NCBI GenBank assembly: GCA_030323885.1
Contig: CM059199.1
Location: 76,418,781-76,482,780, forward strand
Reading direction: 5' to 3'
Length of the DNA: 64,000 nucleotides
Source: Branchipolynoe longqiensis
Lineage: Eukaryota; Annelida; Polychaeta; Phyllodocida; Polynoidae
A program made the position numbers and the translations under genes. Every line of letters begins with the position of its first letter. Position 1 is the stretch's first letter. Positions 9,490-20,039 of this stretch are shown here, piece by piece. The notes under the pieces are model-generated. The model was not told where the DNA came from. It worked only from the letters and a program-made list of their open reading frames with translations, and searched no databases.

Positions 9490-9719
9490 GCTTCTCTCGC
9501 CAGCTCATTTTCTTCAATTTGAGCACCCTCTATTTATTAACTCACGTCTATTAACAGAATTGGATGTTAGCAGTGAATGGTTATGCTCCTAAATAACAGG
9601 AATTGACCTGAAGCAAGCGGTGACAAGTTTATTACACTGTTTATTAACGTGTCCTCATGTGTGTTACCCCAGTAACAGTGCCTGCTGCTCGCCGACACGT
9701 TTTCTTCAACTCTTTTTTA

Positions 9720-10074
9720 TTAAAGTTGCATAGTCCGATGGTTTTGCTTTTTGGCAATTTTTTTGAGCTAAATATATTAAAGTGATCGTTACAATCTACC
9801 TTATTTCCGGTTGAAGTAACTTTTATTTTAAATGGATAAGTTTTGAGATATTTGAAATTCGATCACGTAAACTTAGTTTTGGCAAGCATGCCAAAACTCT
9901 GACACCATAGGCTTCAACAGTAACAGGTTCTATCAAATTGTCTCAGTGTTCCCTTCTATGTGGCAACAAATGCTTAATATGCGCATCAATATCCAAGTTA
10001 GATATGTAGAGTCGAATCTATATAATTATTTTGGTTTTGAAAATTTGATGCTTCATCGGACTATGCAGCTTTAA
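9720..10074. mobile_element. TTAA-MITE, full copy
   Basis: TTAAAGTTGCATAGTCCGAT at the left, CATCGGACTATGCAGCTTTA at the right, TTAA at both termini. Same internal sequence as 5984-6338. Confidence 0.8.
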
Positions 10075-10980
10075 CTCACACTCATAATTAACAGAATTTG
10101 CCCTCACACACTCCCGTTCCCCCCTATACCTCTCCCCACACTATACCGCTCTGACCGCAGTCCTGATATCAGCCAAGCTTGACCCATTTCTAACCACAAC
10201 AACCCAGTCAGCTGCCTACACATGTCCGTGTTTGATTGTTGACTTGTTTCCTTGTTCTCCCCAGTCAGCCGGTACAGACATAGACTTATCGGTTCCTGAA
10301 CTAGTGTAGAGCCCTGTTTACACGGGCGAGTTAAAACGCTTCATATAAAACTACTTGCTGAGGCGTTTTAGGGCTGAATCGATTCATATAAATTGGTAGA
10401 TGTAAACCACCTTGCCAGGTAGTATAGATGAAATGATACAGCCGGTTCCCGGGCGGCAATAGTGTAAAATAGCGGTGCTCGCTGGCTACAGGCTCAGCTG
10501 TAACTATCACTGGTGCCCGGCAGTGTTAGGGACCGATTAGGCCGAAATCTATTGAATGCGATCATATTTAACAGAATTACATACTCAAATAATGAAATTT
10601 AATTAAATTAACCCTAAATTCCAAGCGATATTAACATAGCCGCTACATTGGCGTCGTTATTCATATTGTGAATCGACGAATGTAAACTAAACAAATAGCA
10701 GTACTCGCCGGCTACAGGCTCACCACTAAGGCTGCTGGTTCCCGGCGCCGACACACTTTCAAACTCGGTCCGTGTAAACGCACCACTAGATCGCTTCATA
10801 TAAATCGATTTGCCTAATTCGCTTCACAATTGCCCGTGTAAACACGGCTTAGGATTGGTTTGACACACCGTCACCAGTAGTAGCTTCTCACACCCCCATT
10901 TTTAGTGATAGTGTTTATTCCCCTCCTTCTCATTCACATACCCCCCCCCCCTTTTCGTCCACTCGTTTCAAACCAGCCCC
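10075..10980. other. no gene seen; possible 5' region of the Ngaro relic
   Basis: No ORF or motif recognised. Words such as CTCGCTGGCTACAGGCTCA recur inside it (about 10475 and 10707). It directly precedes the decayed plus-strand Ngaro pol and may be its leader or gag region, but no gag homology is visible. Confidence 0.3.
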
Positions 10981-11070
10981 ATGATGACCAGGCCCAACAA
11001 GAATTCGATAGAAAAAGGGTCATCATAGACCTTAGTTTTCCTCTAGGTAAAGGGGTAAACGCAGGAATCA

Positions 11071-11425
11071 TTAAAGTTGCATAGCCCCATGGTTTTGAGT
11101 TTCTGAAATTTTCTGAGATAAATACATTAGGTTGATCGTCATTACATACCTTACTTTAGCCTGAAGTAACTTTTATTTTAAGTGGCTAACTTTTGAGATA
11201 TTTTAAGTGGAACCATGCAAAATTAATTTTGGCGAGCTTGTCAAAACTCTGACCCCATAGGCTTCTGCAGTAACAGGTTCTATTCAATTGCCTCGGTATT
11301 CCTTTCTGTGTGGTGACAAATGTTTAATAAGTCCACCAGTATCTAAGTTAGATATGTAGAATCAAATTTACATTATTGTTTTGGTTTTGAAAATTTGATA
11401 TTTCCATCGGACTATGCAGCTTTAA
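11071..11425. mobile_element. TTAA-MITE inserted in the Ngaro relic
   Basis: Full 355-bp copy with TTAA ends. It splits the reverse transcriptase reading just after the VNAGI-type motif, so it is younger than the Ngaro relic. Confidence 0.85.
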
Positions 11426-11720
11426 GGGTTCTATCTCGGTACTCCTTCTAATGTCACCCTCCCGTCCGTCACAACCTTGACAGATAGGCTCACCGCTCTG
11501 GGCAACAAGGCGTGGCTGTGGTCAGCTGACCTGGCGCGTGCATACCGCCAGCTCAGAGTTTGCCCCCTCTCGGTGGCTTCCCCATGAGAAGATAGTTGAA
11601 ATTCTACAAGACTGCTCCTATGGAAGACTAAAGCTAAGGCCACTAGAAAGCAACTCCAGAGTAAACCAGGAAAACTTAACCATCTAGCCAAGTCGGTTAA
11701 GCCCTCAACCCGGTGATGGG

Positions 11721-12173
11721 GACACCAGTTTGCCAGGGACACTTCCATTCAAATGCATTGTCAACGGCCGTGAGCAAATCTTCATACAGAAAAAAAATCA
11801 AATATCTCTCAAATTAGACCACCTAGAAACAAATCGCTTCGTACACATATAGAAAACATGTTTACCATTAAGATTATATTAAATTGATATGGTTAGGGTT
11901 CTTGATTTCTATTAATTTTGAATAAAACTAATGTTTTTCACTGCGCGTACCGTCCAACTCAAGGCATTGTCAATGGCCAAGAGCAATCTTCATACAGAAA
12001 ATACAGGAAAAGTTAAATATCTCTAAAACCACACCACCTAGAAACAAATCGTTTGGTACACATATAGAAAACATCTTTACCAAAAACATTATATTAAATT
12101 TATAAGGTTAGTGATGATGCTGTTTGATTTTAACGCATGCGCAGAAGCAATGTGTCCCTGGCAAACTGGTGTC
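11721..12173. mobile_element. TIR element T3 with ~200-bp internal repeats
   Basis: Perfect 22-bp terminal inverted repeats (11721-11742 and 12152-12173; core GACACCAGTTTGCCAGGGAC). Between them are about two copies of a unit with GAGCAATCTTCATACAGAAA, ACCTAGAAACAAATCG and GAAAACATGTTTACC, the same unit found in T1 and T2, which have unrelated termini. Inserted inside the Ngaro relic between sequence for the KATRKQLQ and RFTNRLL segments. Confidence 0.8.
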
Positions 12174-12310
12174 CCTGGCAAACCGCACCACCGGTTTACG
12201 AATAGATTACTAGCAGCACTCCGAGCCACTCCCTTTAGAGGCTCCCACCCAGTTAGCCCCGACATCCTTAAGGACTTAGACTGGTTCGAGAAGTTTGCTG
12301 GCACCTTCAA

Positions 12311-13032
12311 TATAGGGTATGCACTGACGTCACGCTAAATGGAAGTGCGGCCATTGTGGCGATAGTAACCACAATAATAAAGGCTGTCACACTGCAAACT
12401 CAATAGCTATGAGCAATCTTCCTACACAAAAAGTTAAATATCTCTAAAAACCACATCACCTAGACACAAACTGATTGGAATACACATAGAAAACATGTTT
12501 ACCAAAAAGATTATATTAAATTGATACGGTTAGGGTTCTGGATTTCTATTAAATTTGAATAAAACTGACGTTTTGCACTGCGCGAACCGGCATACTCAAT
12601 GCATTGTCAATGGCAGTGAGCAATCTTCAGACAGAAAAAGTTAAATATCTCTCAAACTAGAACACATAGAAACAAACTGATTGGAATACACATAGAAAAC
12701 ATGTTTACCAAAAAGATTATACTAATTGAAATGGTTAGGGTTGTAGATTTCTATTAATTTTGAATAAAAATGACGTTTTGCACTGCGCGTAACGACAAAC
12801 TCAATGCATTGCCAATGGTCATGAGCAATCTTCATACAGAAAAAGTGAAATATCTCTAAAACCACACCTCCTAGAAACAAATTCACCGAATAGATTATAT
12901 TAAATTTATACGGTTAGGGTTCTGGATTTCTATTAATTTTGAATGAAATAGACGTTTTGCACTGCGCATATAGGCAAACTCTATGGGTTGTTTACTGTTT
13001 GATAGTGGATGACGTCACATGAATACCCTATA
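12311..13032. mobile_element. TIR element T1 with tandem ~200-bp units
   Basis: Starts TATAGGGTATGCACTGACGT and ends in the near complement, ATGACGTCACATGAATACCC plus TATA. The interior is about three tandem copies of the ~200-bp unit (CACTGCGCG... CAAACTCAATGCATTG... GGTTAGGGTTCTGGATTTCT). A second copy of the whole element is at 39683-40456. No ORF. It interrupts the Ngaro relic between RT and RNase H sequence. Confidence 0.85.
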
Positions 13033-13440
13033 TTCGATAATGCTGATCCCCTCTAAACCCCGGTCAGTCTGGGTAATTGATTGTCACGCCACACTCTCAG
13101 TGGTCAGGGCTTTCTCCTCTTCCCACTTCTATGCAGCCCAGTTCCCTGATGCTTTCCTGACACAGGCTTCCACAATAGCTCAGCTAGAGGCCCTCAACTT
13201 GGTTCAGCCAGCCAGCCACCTCCTCCCTCCTCCTCCGACCAGACCCTGTCAACTTTGTTGTTAGAATTAACACAGACAATCAGGCCTCACAGCAAGTCCT
13301 CTCTTCAGGGAAAGGAAGGGACCCAATACTCTGTGCCTGTGCTAGCCAGTCCTGGCTCTTTTCAGCAAAACATAACTGCAAATTAGATATCCTGTGTTAT
13401 TTATATTCTTCCGGGGAGGAACAACGAAACATCTATATAG

Positions 13441-13850
13441 TTGGACGAGACAATACTATGGCATACCTCTAAAGGCACCTCCGTTTAATCAATAGTTCGA
13501 AGTCAATACAAAATCAATAGTTCAAAATCAAAATCAAAAGATATAACATCGAAATAACTCAAAAGTCAAAATTCCGGCCGACTGGAGACCGAGTGGGAGC
13601 TGCGCCGCCCGAAAACGCCTTCCCCCGCAATTCTTCCTCCTGATTGCAGGATAGCCTGCAGCTCACCGGAGCAGCAGCTGGGGGAGTAAGGTGGGACAGC
13701 GCCCACCCCCCCACCCCCCGGGGCGGATGGTAACGGCTCACAGAGCAGCAGCCGAGGTAGCGCAGGCGACACAGCACCCACCCCCCGCTGGTGGCCATAG
13801 GTGAGGCCCTGCAGCCTAAATAATATGTGCATAACTAGTTATACTGTACA
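13441..13850. other. unidentified insertion in the Ngaro relic
   Basis: The RNase H reading stops near 13440 and resumes near 13855. Between lie AATCAATAGTTC-type A+T-rich sequence and a G+C-rich block (13560-13800). Open frames on the minus strand in that block have no recognised features. Confidence 0.4.
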
Positions 13851-14064
13851 TAAACCAGGCACACAGCTTGTCCTAGCCGACGCTCACAGTGGTTCATTTA
13901 TGGATTCTAAGCTTAAACAGAAAGCAGTCAACCTCTGCACCTCACTTAACCTTAAACGCTTAATGATTAACTTCTCACCTAGCCTGCTTGTCTTTGACCT
14001 GTAATTGACTTGTACACCCTTAGCCCGGAAGATAGTACATTGTTTGCCTCTATCTTCCAGGTTA

Positions 14065-15215
14065 CACGATGAATCACCACATCAGCCTCCTGACCCTGTT
14101 TCGAGCCTGCTTGGCAGCCCACACCTGGCAGAACAAGGCCTCACTTCTGAAGCGGTACCTCAGCTTTGCCTCCTCCCATTCCTTCCCCACCTTCAACCCA
14201 CAACTCTATGAACTTCTCTCCCTCTTCCACCACCTGGCATCTTCCCTCCACTCCCTAGGGGCAGTGCTGAAGTATTTCAGTTCCGTCAAGCTGTGGGTTT
14301 GCTCGGGCCCCGGCGACCACTCAGTGTGAAAGTATGATGTCTGAACACTTTGACTTCTGGATACTGAATGATTTATTCATGGCCTAGGGCTCGCTTGACC
14401 CGCCGGCTAAACTTTCCATGATGTCATCTCATTAGCATATTCCTTTGTCTCAAACTCTGCATCTCGTTAACATATATTAGCCACACACCTATACATCTAT
14501 TACGCATATATCACAGTCAGTGTTTGCCGCACACGAAATAGCTCTTATGAAGCAGGATCTCCTCCGGTCTTCCACGCATGTAGTGTCCAAGGCACCTGCC
14601 CTCACTCCAGCCCATCTCACTGCCATCGTAGCTTTCCTCTAGTCCCACCCCTCCCCTCCTCTTGCTTCCATAGCTGCCATTCTCATAGGCTTCCTCTGCC
14701 TGCTCCGCCAAAGTAACCCTAGTCACCTCGTCCTCCAACCCATACCTCCTCAAGTTCGGTCAAGTCAAAATATTGCCCGCCGCCCTGCAAGTGACTGTCT
14801 CCTGCACCAAGTCACGCCCCGCCTCCTCCTGCCCAGTTCTGTTCTCCCTCCCCTCCATCCCTTGCTCCTTGTGCTGCCCCCTCAGGCCCTGGATGCTCTA
14901 CACCAAGACAGTTAACCCGCGCCAGCACAAACCTGGCTTTCCTCCTCCCCACGGGTCTCCCGCTGACCGTGAAGTCCCTGACCAAGACTCTACATGAAGC
15001 GGCCTCGGCTGCCCTCGGCTCTGCTCTTCTCTGCACTCTACACAGCCTTCGCAGAGGGGCTGGCTGCCCAGGCCTGTGGCGCCTCAGGACTCATGCTCCC
15101 GGCCCTCATGGCGGCTGACAACTGGAAGAGCCGTGCACTTCTGTCTTCCCTCTCGCGTCTGGAAGTCAAGGACGCTACATCAGCGCTCGCTCAATTGTTG
15201 GGTGAGCGCTGACAT
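14065..15215 (+). pseudogene. decayed Ngaro-type tyrosine recombinase
   Basis: Pieces follow the intact recombinase at 20039-19041 in order. 14120-14290 gives HTWQNKASLLKRYLSFASSH and LGAVLKYFSSVKLWV. After an LTR insertion, 14530-14730 gives ALMKQDLLRSS and IAAILIGFLCLLRQS, with the first catalytic Arg. 14790-14820 gives VTVSCTKSR. 15035-15065 gives CTLHSLRRG, with the His-x-x-Arg motif. Frameshifts and stops separate the pieces. The conserved Trp/Tyr end is not clearly readable beyond about 15130. It is broken and non-functional. Confidence 0.85.
14325..14515 (+). mobile_element. solo LTR of the Ty3/Gypsy family at 61-64 kb
   Basis: A 191-bp sequence starting TGTGAAAGTATGATGTCTGA and ending ACGCATATATCACA, so TGTGA...TCACA ends. 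The 5' part (GTCTGAACACTTTG, CTTCTGGATACTGA) recurs at 63958-64000, beside the primer-binding site of the Gypsy element. Flanks are CTCAG and GTCAG, a 4-of-5 target duplication. It sits inside the Ngaro recombinase relic, between codons for the catalytic half. Confidence 0.85.
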
Positions 15216-15737
15216 CTCTCCTCAAGTTCTGTCCTCAACACTAGGACCTTCTTCTTCTCTCCTGACAGGATGCACTCCAGTCAGTACCAGAACTTCAGGC
15301 CCTGATCGCCTACTTGATACACGTTGATAGACCTCCTAGGTTGCTGTCTTACTTTTCTTTAATACATATCTTTAAACTATCTCTTTCTCTGCTCTTTTTT
15401 CCTCCGAGTGTAGCGAATTATGATGATGATGATGATGATGATGATAATAATAATAAATATATAACAATTATTTACACATGATCATTGTACATACAAGTTA
15501 ATATTTCACATGAAAAAGCAAAAGTGCAATATTTATAAGGCGCTTTCCCCAGGTATAAATAACACATATATAGGTTAGTAATACTATAAAAAATAAACAA
15601 GAAAAACTAACTAAAGTAGATTATCAAGACCAACCTAATATATTCATCTAGACAATATGGCAGAAACTCAAAAACCATCAGATTGTGCATTTGTAAAATT
15701 GCTGTTAAATATATTACGATGCAGAACTTGTCAGTCG
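15216..15737. other. non-coding, with (GAT)n/(AAT)n microsatellite
   Basis: Microsatellite at about 15420-15455 (GATGATGATGATGATGATGA then AATAATAATAA). The segment 15645-15690 (AAACTCAAAAACCATCAGAT) resembles a reverse TTAA-MITE fragment. No gene seen. Confidence 0.5.
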
Positions 15738-16015
15738 ATGTTTGTTTGTTGTTGTTTAACGTCCTAGCAACATCGAAGGTAATATCAGGACAGGTACCGA
15801 GTTGTGACAGTGCGCACTCATTGTGACGTTATAGTGCTTCCCCACTGTGAGACCAGGCTGCTAGCACCATGACCTGATATCCCACACAGTCACATTATCC
15901 TGACACTGAACCACCCAGTCCTTGCCCTAGCCTAATAATGCCGAGCACCTGGCTAGGAAGGGGGAAAAGTATCAATTTTTAAGTCATTTGTAACTCGACG
16001 AGGGTTCGAACCCAC
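15738..16015 (-). mobile_element. tRNA-derived SINE family X
   Basis: Reverse copy: tail complement TTTGTTGTTGTTTAACGTCC, body with CATGACCTGATATCCCACAC, head complement CGACGAGGGTTCGAACCCAC. The A-box end is missing. Confidence 0.7.
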
Positions 16016-16132
16016 AAAGTCAGTAAATGTTGACTTGCACGATCAGCAAAGGTTTTGTTTTAGGGGGGAGAAGTTTTACGTATTGGCAACATCTAAGGTA
16101 ATATCAGGATTTAGCAAAGGAAGTATAACTAC

Positions 16133-16328
16133 AGTTGCATAGTCCGATGAAACAGATGATGTACCCTCATCTAAATTCAATTTTGAACCTACATGTTTTC
16201 ACTTCAAATATCTCCAAAATTAGTCATTTTAGAGCAAAGTTACTTCAAACTAAAGTAAGATAGATAATAGCAGTCAACCTGATATATTTATCTCAGAAAC
16301 TCAAAACCATCTGACTATGCAACTTTAA
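16133..16328 (-). mobile_element. internally deleted TTAA-MITE
   Basis: Both ends of the family are present (GTTGCATAGTCCGATG left, CTGACTATGCAACTTTAA right), with about 195 bp between, so roughly 160 bp are deleted relative to the full copies. The inner sequence is in reverse orientation. Confidence 0.65.
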
Positions 16329-16403
16329 GCTGCACCCTGTTTGATGGAGTTCAGAGTTCTTAGAGACGCGCGTCTCTGTGACGTCACGTGACGAGGTACT
16401 CAC

Positions 16404-16556
16404 TGTAAGGCCTGCCCGCCGACGTGTGGTCATTGATCGGGCCGTACACTGGATCATGGCTGTGACCTCTGACCTTCCACATCCGGCCGGAGACCCACAT
16501 GGTACTGCATTGAAAGTCAAAGTCGCACGCAACCTGGCCTGCCTGCTGCCGTGCCT
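16404..16556 (-). CDS. CUB-MAM protein, exon 5 (start of MAM domain)
   Basis: The acceptor CTCTCTCAG at 16557-16559 is preceded by a long C/T tract (16561-16605), and the donor is GTGAGT at 16403-16398. The exon is 153 nt, phase 1 in and out, with no stop. It encodes EARQQAGQVACDFDFQC, then MWVSGRMWKVRG and GPINDHTSAGRPY. This is the N-terminal half of a MAM domain: CDF-D with the first two cysteines (C220, C226), a tryptophan-containing strand, then GP--DHT-G. An alternative acceptor 10 nt further in (GGCAG/GC) keeps phase but has a poorer context. It joins exon 4 by codon G/AG. Intron 5 downstream is 11.2 kb and full of mobile elements. Confidence 0.9.
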
Positions 16557-16739
16557 CTGAGAGAGGGAAGGGGGAAGGGGGAGAAGGGAGGACAGAAGCG
16601 GGTGTCAATTACATTTGTTTAAATTTTAAAAGTTGATGTTGTTGCAAATATGGTTTATTCATCAAGTATAGTCGTGTGTCGGCGCTGTGGCATTGGTTCC
16701 AGCAGAAGCAAGGCATGATGGGAAAAAAGAAACCTAGAA

Positions 16740-17470
16740 ATTAGTCTGAGACCGTCACGCCACCTGGCGGGTTTCACCAGAACCAATGGCGAATTTCCAT
16801 GAAAATGCGGATATTTCCCCATAGTATTACCACTGTCAGGGAATTGTTCATATTGGTTTGTCAAAATGGGTAATTTGTGTGCGAACGAGGAGCTGCTGCT
16901 GCTGCAGTGGCACCACCTGGGTTCGATTGCATCAACTACCATGCCCCCTGCCGGAATTCCCGCAAACCACTCTCACCCCCGAGATCAGTGACGTCACCTC
17001 AGGTCGACGACAGCCTGCCAGGTCCTGCTTCCACCACTATGCCTACAGACGCCGGACCGACAACAACCACCAGCTTCCTCGGCCACCCACCCATCCCTAC
17101 AATAAGACGCAGTTAAAGCGATAGGGTTGGGAGCCTGATTCTATGAACTTTGACATGATGACCTCATTCGACATTATCCTTTATACATTGACCTTTTCTG
17201 GAATAAAGTCCATGTCATACACCCCCTTGTTCATGTTGTAAATTAATGGAAAATGCCAGAAGTCAGGTTTGAAATGTTCTTATTGTGACTGTAAATGTAA
17301 TATCACCTATGCCAAACTATTTCTCATTTTGGTTTATGTTCTAGTAATATCCAAGGTCATATAAGAATGGGAGTTGGACTAACCAATTGCATTTTGTGAA
17401 CGTTACTCAGTGAATATAAATAATCATGGCCATCAGCAAATTTGCAGAGATATTTCATCCCTGTATGTAT
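16740..17470 (+). repeat. interspersed repeat family W, interrupted copy
   Basis: Words such as TGAAAATGCGGATA, CACTGTCAGGGA, AGAAGTCAGGTTTGAAATGT and GAGATATTTCATCCCTG recur in order at 26630-26965. Here about 400 bp (16850-17240) interrupt the match; that insert has CTGCTGCTGCTGCAGTGGCA and some open frames, none recognised. Confidence 0.5.
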
Positions 17471-17564
17471 ATATATATAGATATATATATGTATATTATA
17501 TGTGTGTGATTTATAATGCATTATACGAATATAAATGCTAAGGGAACATATATACTTTGCTACT

Positions 17565-17655
17565 TCGGCGCATTGGTGGCGTCCCCCCCCCCCACCCGAG
17601 CTGTCGGGGAGTTGTATACGGGTGGCCCCCCCTCGCGCTACCCACACTGGAGGAA
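17565..17655 (+). repeat. C-rich repeat, copy 1
   Basis: GCGCATTGGTGGCG, a C run, GAGCTGTCGGGGAGTTGTAT and ACTGGAGGAAT. The same block appears at 17945-18045 (+) and 46078-46170 (-). Its class is unknown; the C runs vary in length. Confidence 0.6.
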
Positions 17656-17690
17656 TTTTATATGAGAATAAATGCTAACGGAAAATAATT

Positions 17691-17927
17691 GAAGAGTTCA
17701 GCAGCAAAACCACGTAAACGCCAATCTAAAATGTAGTTTAAATCAAATATCTTTAGCTCAAAATAATTTGTAATTCTCACTAATTCCGCTTTTCATGTGA
17801 TCATATGATTATGGAGCAATGGAAATAAAAGAAAGAATATAAAAAATAAACAGTTTTGAAGGTTTGATTCCAATGTTTATCTCCATTTTTGGATTGGCGT
17901 TTACGTGGTTTTGCATCTGAGTCCTTC
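17691..17927. mobile_element. MITE family Z, copy 2
   Basis: Ends GAAGAGTTCAGCAGCAAAAC and GTTTTGCATCTGAGTCCTTC. Same inner sequence as 8582-8818. It lies between two copies of the C-rich repeat. Confidence 0.75.
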
Positions 17928-17944
17928 ATATATACTTCGCTACT

Positions 17945-18045
17945 TCTTCCATCGGAGCATTGGTGGAGTGCCCCCCCCCCCCCAGCTGTCGGGGAGTTGT
18001 ATACGGGTGCCCCCCCCCCCCTCACGCCACACAAACTGGAGGAAT
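17945..18045 (+). repeat. C-rich repeat, copy 2
   Basis: Matches 17565-17655: GGAGCATTGGTGGAGTG, C run, AGCTGTCGGGGAGTTGTATA, second C run, CTGGAGGAATG. Confidence 0.6.
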
Positions 18046-18551
18046 GTTTTCCCTTTTTTTAGGGCTAGGGCTATAAATAAATCCCGACCAGTGATTAAAC
18101 TCACACTCAACCCATTCTCTCCCTTATGTTATTTGTGTACTGTTAATATACATATGTACATATATATATTTATATATTTATATATTTATATATATATATA
18201 TGTAATGGGCGCACAACATAACACTTGTATGGTCGATACATCATTTATTACAAACCAAGTCGTACAATGCATCTGGCTGGGCCAAGTACCCTTCGGAAGA
18301 TATAATAAAAAGAAAAAGAGAATAACAAATTTTAGAAGGTCTATAGTGTAGCAGTGTTGCAGGTGAACTGCGGCGGCCGGGGCATGCTCGTAGGTTGTGC
18401 ACATCATCGAGCGCCATCCGGTGGTAGTCCCACAAACCAATGGCGAGTTCCCCCGCAAACCACCGGGGGGCACCACAGTGCACTTTCCTTACACGCGCAT
18501 ATACGCAGACGTATATACGTGGCTATATATGAGCCTGTCTCAAAAGGTGAT
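18046..18551. other. flank of the intact Ngaro element
   Basis: Contains a (TATA)n tract at about 18155-18205 and no gene. The last part, ATATGAGCCTGTCTCAAAAG (about 18527-18546), is the complement of part of the 140-bp tandem unit at 25871-26428. Confidence 0.45.
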
Positions 18552-18671
18552 AATTCACAGAACGGAGACAAAGTTGGTATAATGGGTTTTTTAATCTTCA
18601 GAATTTCACAGTTACAGTTTAGTTGAAGTCGATGTACAGGAACCAGCACCGCGGGAATCGAGCCCTCAGCC
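18552..18671 (-). repeat. Ngaro split repeat B2 (3' end of element)
   Basis: 120 bp from AATTCACAGAACGGAGACAA to CGGGAATCGAGCCCTCAGCC, repeated without visible change at 18927-19046. Confidence 0.9.
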
Positions 18672-18714
18672 CTATCAATTGTCTTTTATGTTATTGGTGT
18701 GGGTGGGTGGGCAA

Positions 18715-18930
18715 GAAAGTCGGGTCGAAGTTAGGCGGACGGCAGCTGCGATGGTTCTGGGCGTTTTGCACGGGTGAGGCAGATAACGTACACATCTCGC
18801 CGGCAGAGTTCAGGTCAATGGCGCCACCTATCGAGTTGGTCAGGAACTAAATTATATTCCTCCAGGTGGCGGCATCATTTCGTCCAGTCTCCGCCGAGAA
18901 TTACGCATGTTAATTATAACATGTACAATT
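18715..18930 (-). repeat. Ngaro split repeat A2
   Basis: 216 bp from GAAAGTCGGGTCGAAGTTAG to TAATTATAACATGTACAATT, repeated at 25110-25325. It overlaps B1 by the four bases AATT. Confidence 0.9.
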
Positions 18931-19046
18931 CACAGAACGGAGACAAAGTTGGTATAATGGGTTTTTTAATCTTCAGAATTTCACAGTTACAGTTTAGTTG
19001 AAGTCGATGTACAGGAACCAGCACCGCGGGAATCGAGCCCTCAGCC
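18927..19046 (-). repeat. Ngaro split repeat B1
   Basis: Same 120 bp as B2. The stop codon of the recombinase ORF (19043-19041) lies inside it, so the repeat and the coding end overlap. Confidence 0.9.
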
Positions 19047-20039
19047 AATTAAAGGGAGGGCTCGAGGCCCGGCAGCAACCAAGTCTCGAGGCACGTAGGT
19101 GTGGACAGCGGAGGAGGTCCAGGCACCAAGGCCCATAATTTCTTCGAGGGATGCACCTGCCGCCGCCATGGCCTGGGCACCACCCCTACGCAAGCTGTGG
19201 AGGGTATAAGAGTCTGCATCAGGGACTCCAGCGGCTGAGAGCGCCATGTGGAGGGCCGCTAGCAGGGTGTGTGCCTGGAGGGGCATTCCTCCACGCAGGA
19301 TGAAGGCTGGGCCTGTAGAAGGTGGCCGCTGGGACCGTACGTAGCGGTCCCAGGCAGCCACTGGGCAAGAGGCGGAACCGGTTACCGGTGGTATGGAGAT
19401 GGCATACCGTTGATCATCTCTCCATCTGGTCTTGGTGGAGTTGACTGTAACTGTCAGCCCGTCGTGTGTTCTTATGACATCGCTCATCTTAAGGGCGTGG
19501 CCCGGGTCATTAGGTGAGATATTCTGGAGTAGATTACCCTGCCTGAGAAGGGTGTAGTAGCCCATGAGAATAGCAGCGATGAGTACTGCTGCGTTGGGGC
19601 CGGCTGATAACAGGTAGGTAACAACTTTTTCGACATTGGATGGAGACAATGGTGCGGCTTGGGTGGGTGTGTGGCGTGACAGGCGTTGCACCCCTTTTTT
19701 CATTAGGACCATTGGATATGTGTCAAAGCCCATGGGGGAACCTCCAAAGAGTAGGACCCAAGTTCTCGCGCCACTGATGTAATTCATAACTGCTCCTGGC
19801 GTTAAGAGTGTGTCTTTAAGGTGTAGAGTGTAGGCTAGTATGTCATACTGCGATGGCGCTAGCGGGTTGACCTCGTGCAGGGCGGCAAAGCGGAGATACT
19901 TCTTGGCTTGTACAGCCTTGTTCCTCCAGGTGCCAGATGCCAGCCCGGCGAAGTAGACCTCGAGTATCCTGGCGTGGAGCTCGTCGGAGTAACCTGGGAC
20001 CAGAGAGCCAATTAAATACGAGGGTTCCAGGTTAATCAC
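19041..20039 (-). CDS. Ngaro tyrosine recombinase
   Basis: 332 residues if counted from a GTG at 20039. The fold is that of the phage-integrase/tyrosine recombinase family: an N-terminal SAM-like DNA-binding region, then the catalytic residues R166 (YYTLLRQGN), K203 (NSTKTRW), H281 and R284 (LHSLRRGG), W307 (LGAWTSS) and the nucleophile Y315 (VHTYVP). It should integrate a circular DNA intermediate. The frame is open only from 20057 and has no ATG near its start: the RT stop and the GTG overlap as TGTGA. Translation therefore needs reinitiation at a non-AUG codon, a frameshift or splicing. I see no slippery heptamer in the 22-nt overlap. The frame is intact, with the stop inside repeat B1. 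Confidence 0.92.
   Translation of the reverse strand: MINLEPSYLIGSLVPGYSDELHARILEVYFAGLASGTWRNKAVQAKKYLRFAALHEVNPLAPSQYDILAYTLHLKDTLLTPGAVMNYISGARTWVLLFGGSPMGFDTYPMVLMKKGVQRLSRHTPTQAAPLSPSNVEKVVTYLLSAGPNAAVLIAAILMGYYTLLRQGNLLQNISPNDPGHALKMSDVIRTHDGLTVTVNSTKTRWRDDQRYAISIPPVTGSASCPVAAWDRYVRSQRPPSTGPAFILRGGMPLQAHTLLAALHMALSAAGVPDADSYTLHSLRRGGAQAMAAAGASLEEIMGLGAWTSSAVHTYVPRDLVAAGPRALPLIG

Larger units (their letters stand above)
10981..14004 (+). pseudogene. decayed Ngaro-type reverse transcriptase-RNase H, fragmented
   Basis: Translations of separate pieces line up in order with the intact minus-strand element (ORF at 21952-20036). 10985-11066 gives a PMMTRP...IIDLS-type stretch. 11470-11580 gives LWSADLARAYRQLRVCPLS. 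About 11630-11710 gives a KATRKQLQ-like piece. 12180-12300 gives RFTNRLLAALRATPF. 13040-13210 gives WVIDC and TIAQLEALNL (RNase H). 13270-13390 gives INTDNQASQQVLSSGKGRD. 13860-13890 gives QLVLADA. Reading frames shift between pieces and stops occur. It is interrupted by a TTAA-MITE (11071-11425), element T3 (11721-12173), element T1 (12311-13032) and a further stretch of unknown origin at about 13441-13850. It cannot encode a functional enzyme. Confidence 0.85.

Noticed and set aside
13559..13832. 79- and 88-codon Gly/Pro-rich minus-strand frames
   Set aside because: Open because of G+C-rich composition in the insertion within the Ngaro relic; no motif.
16858..17124. 88- and 79-codon plus-strand frames with CTG repeats
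   Set aside because: They lie in an insert within repeat family W, lack any recognised domain and are on the strand opposite to the host gene.
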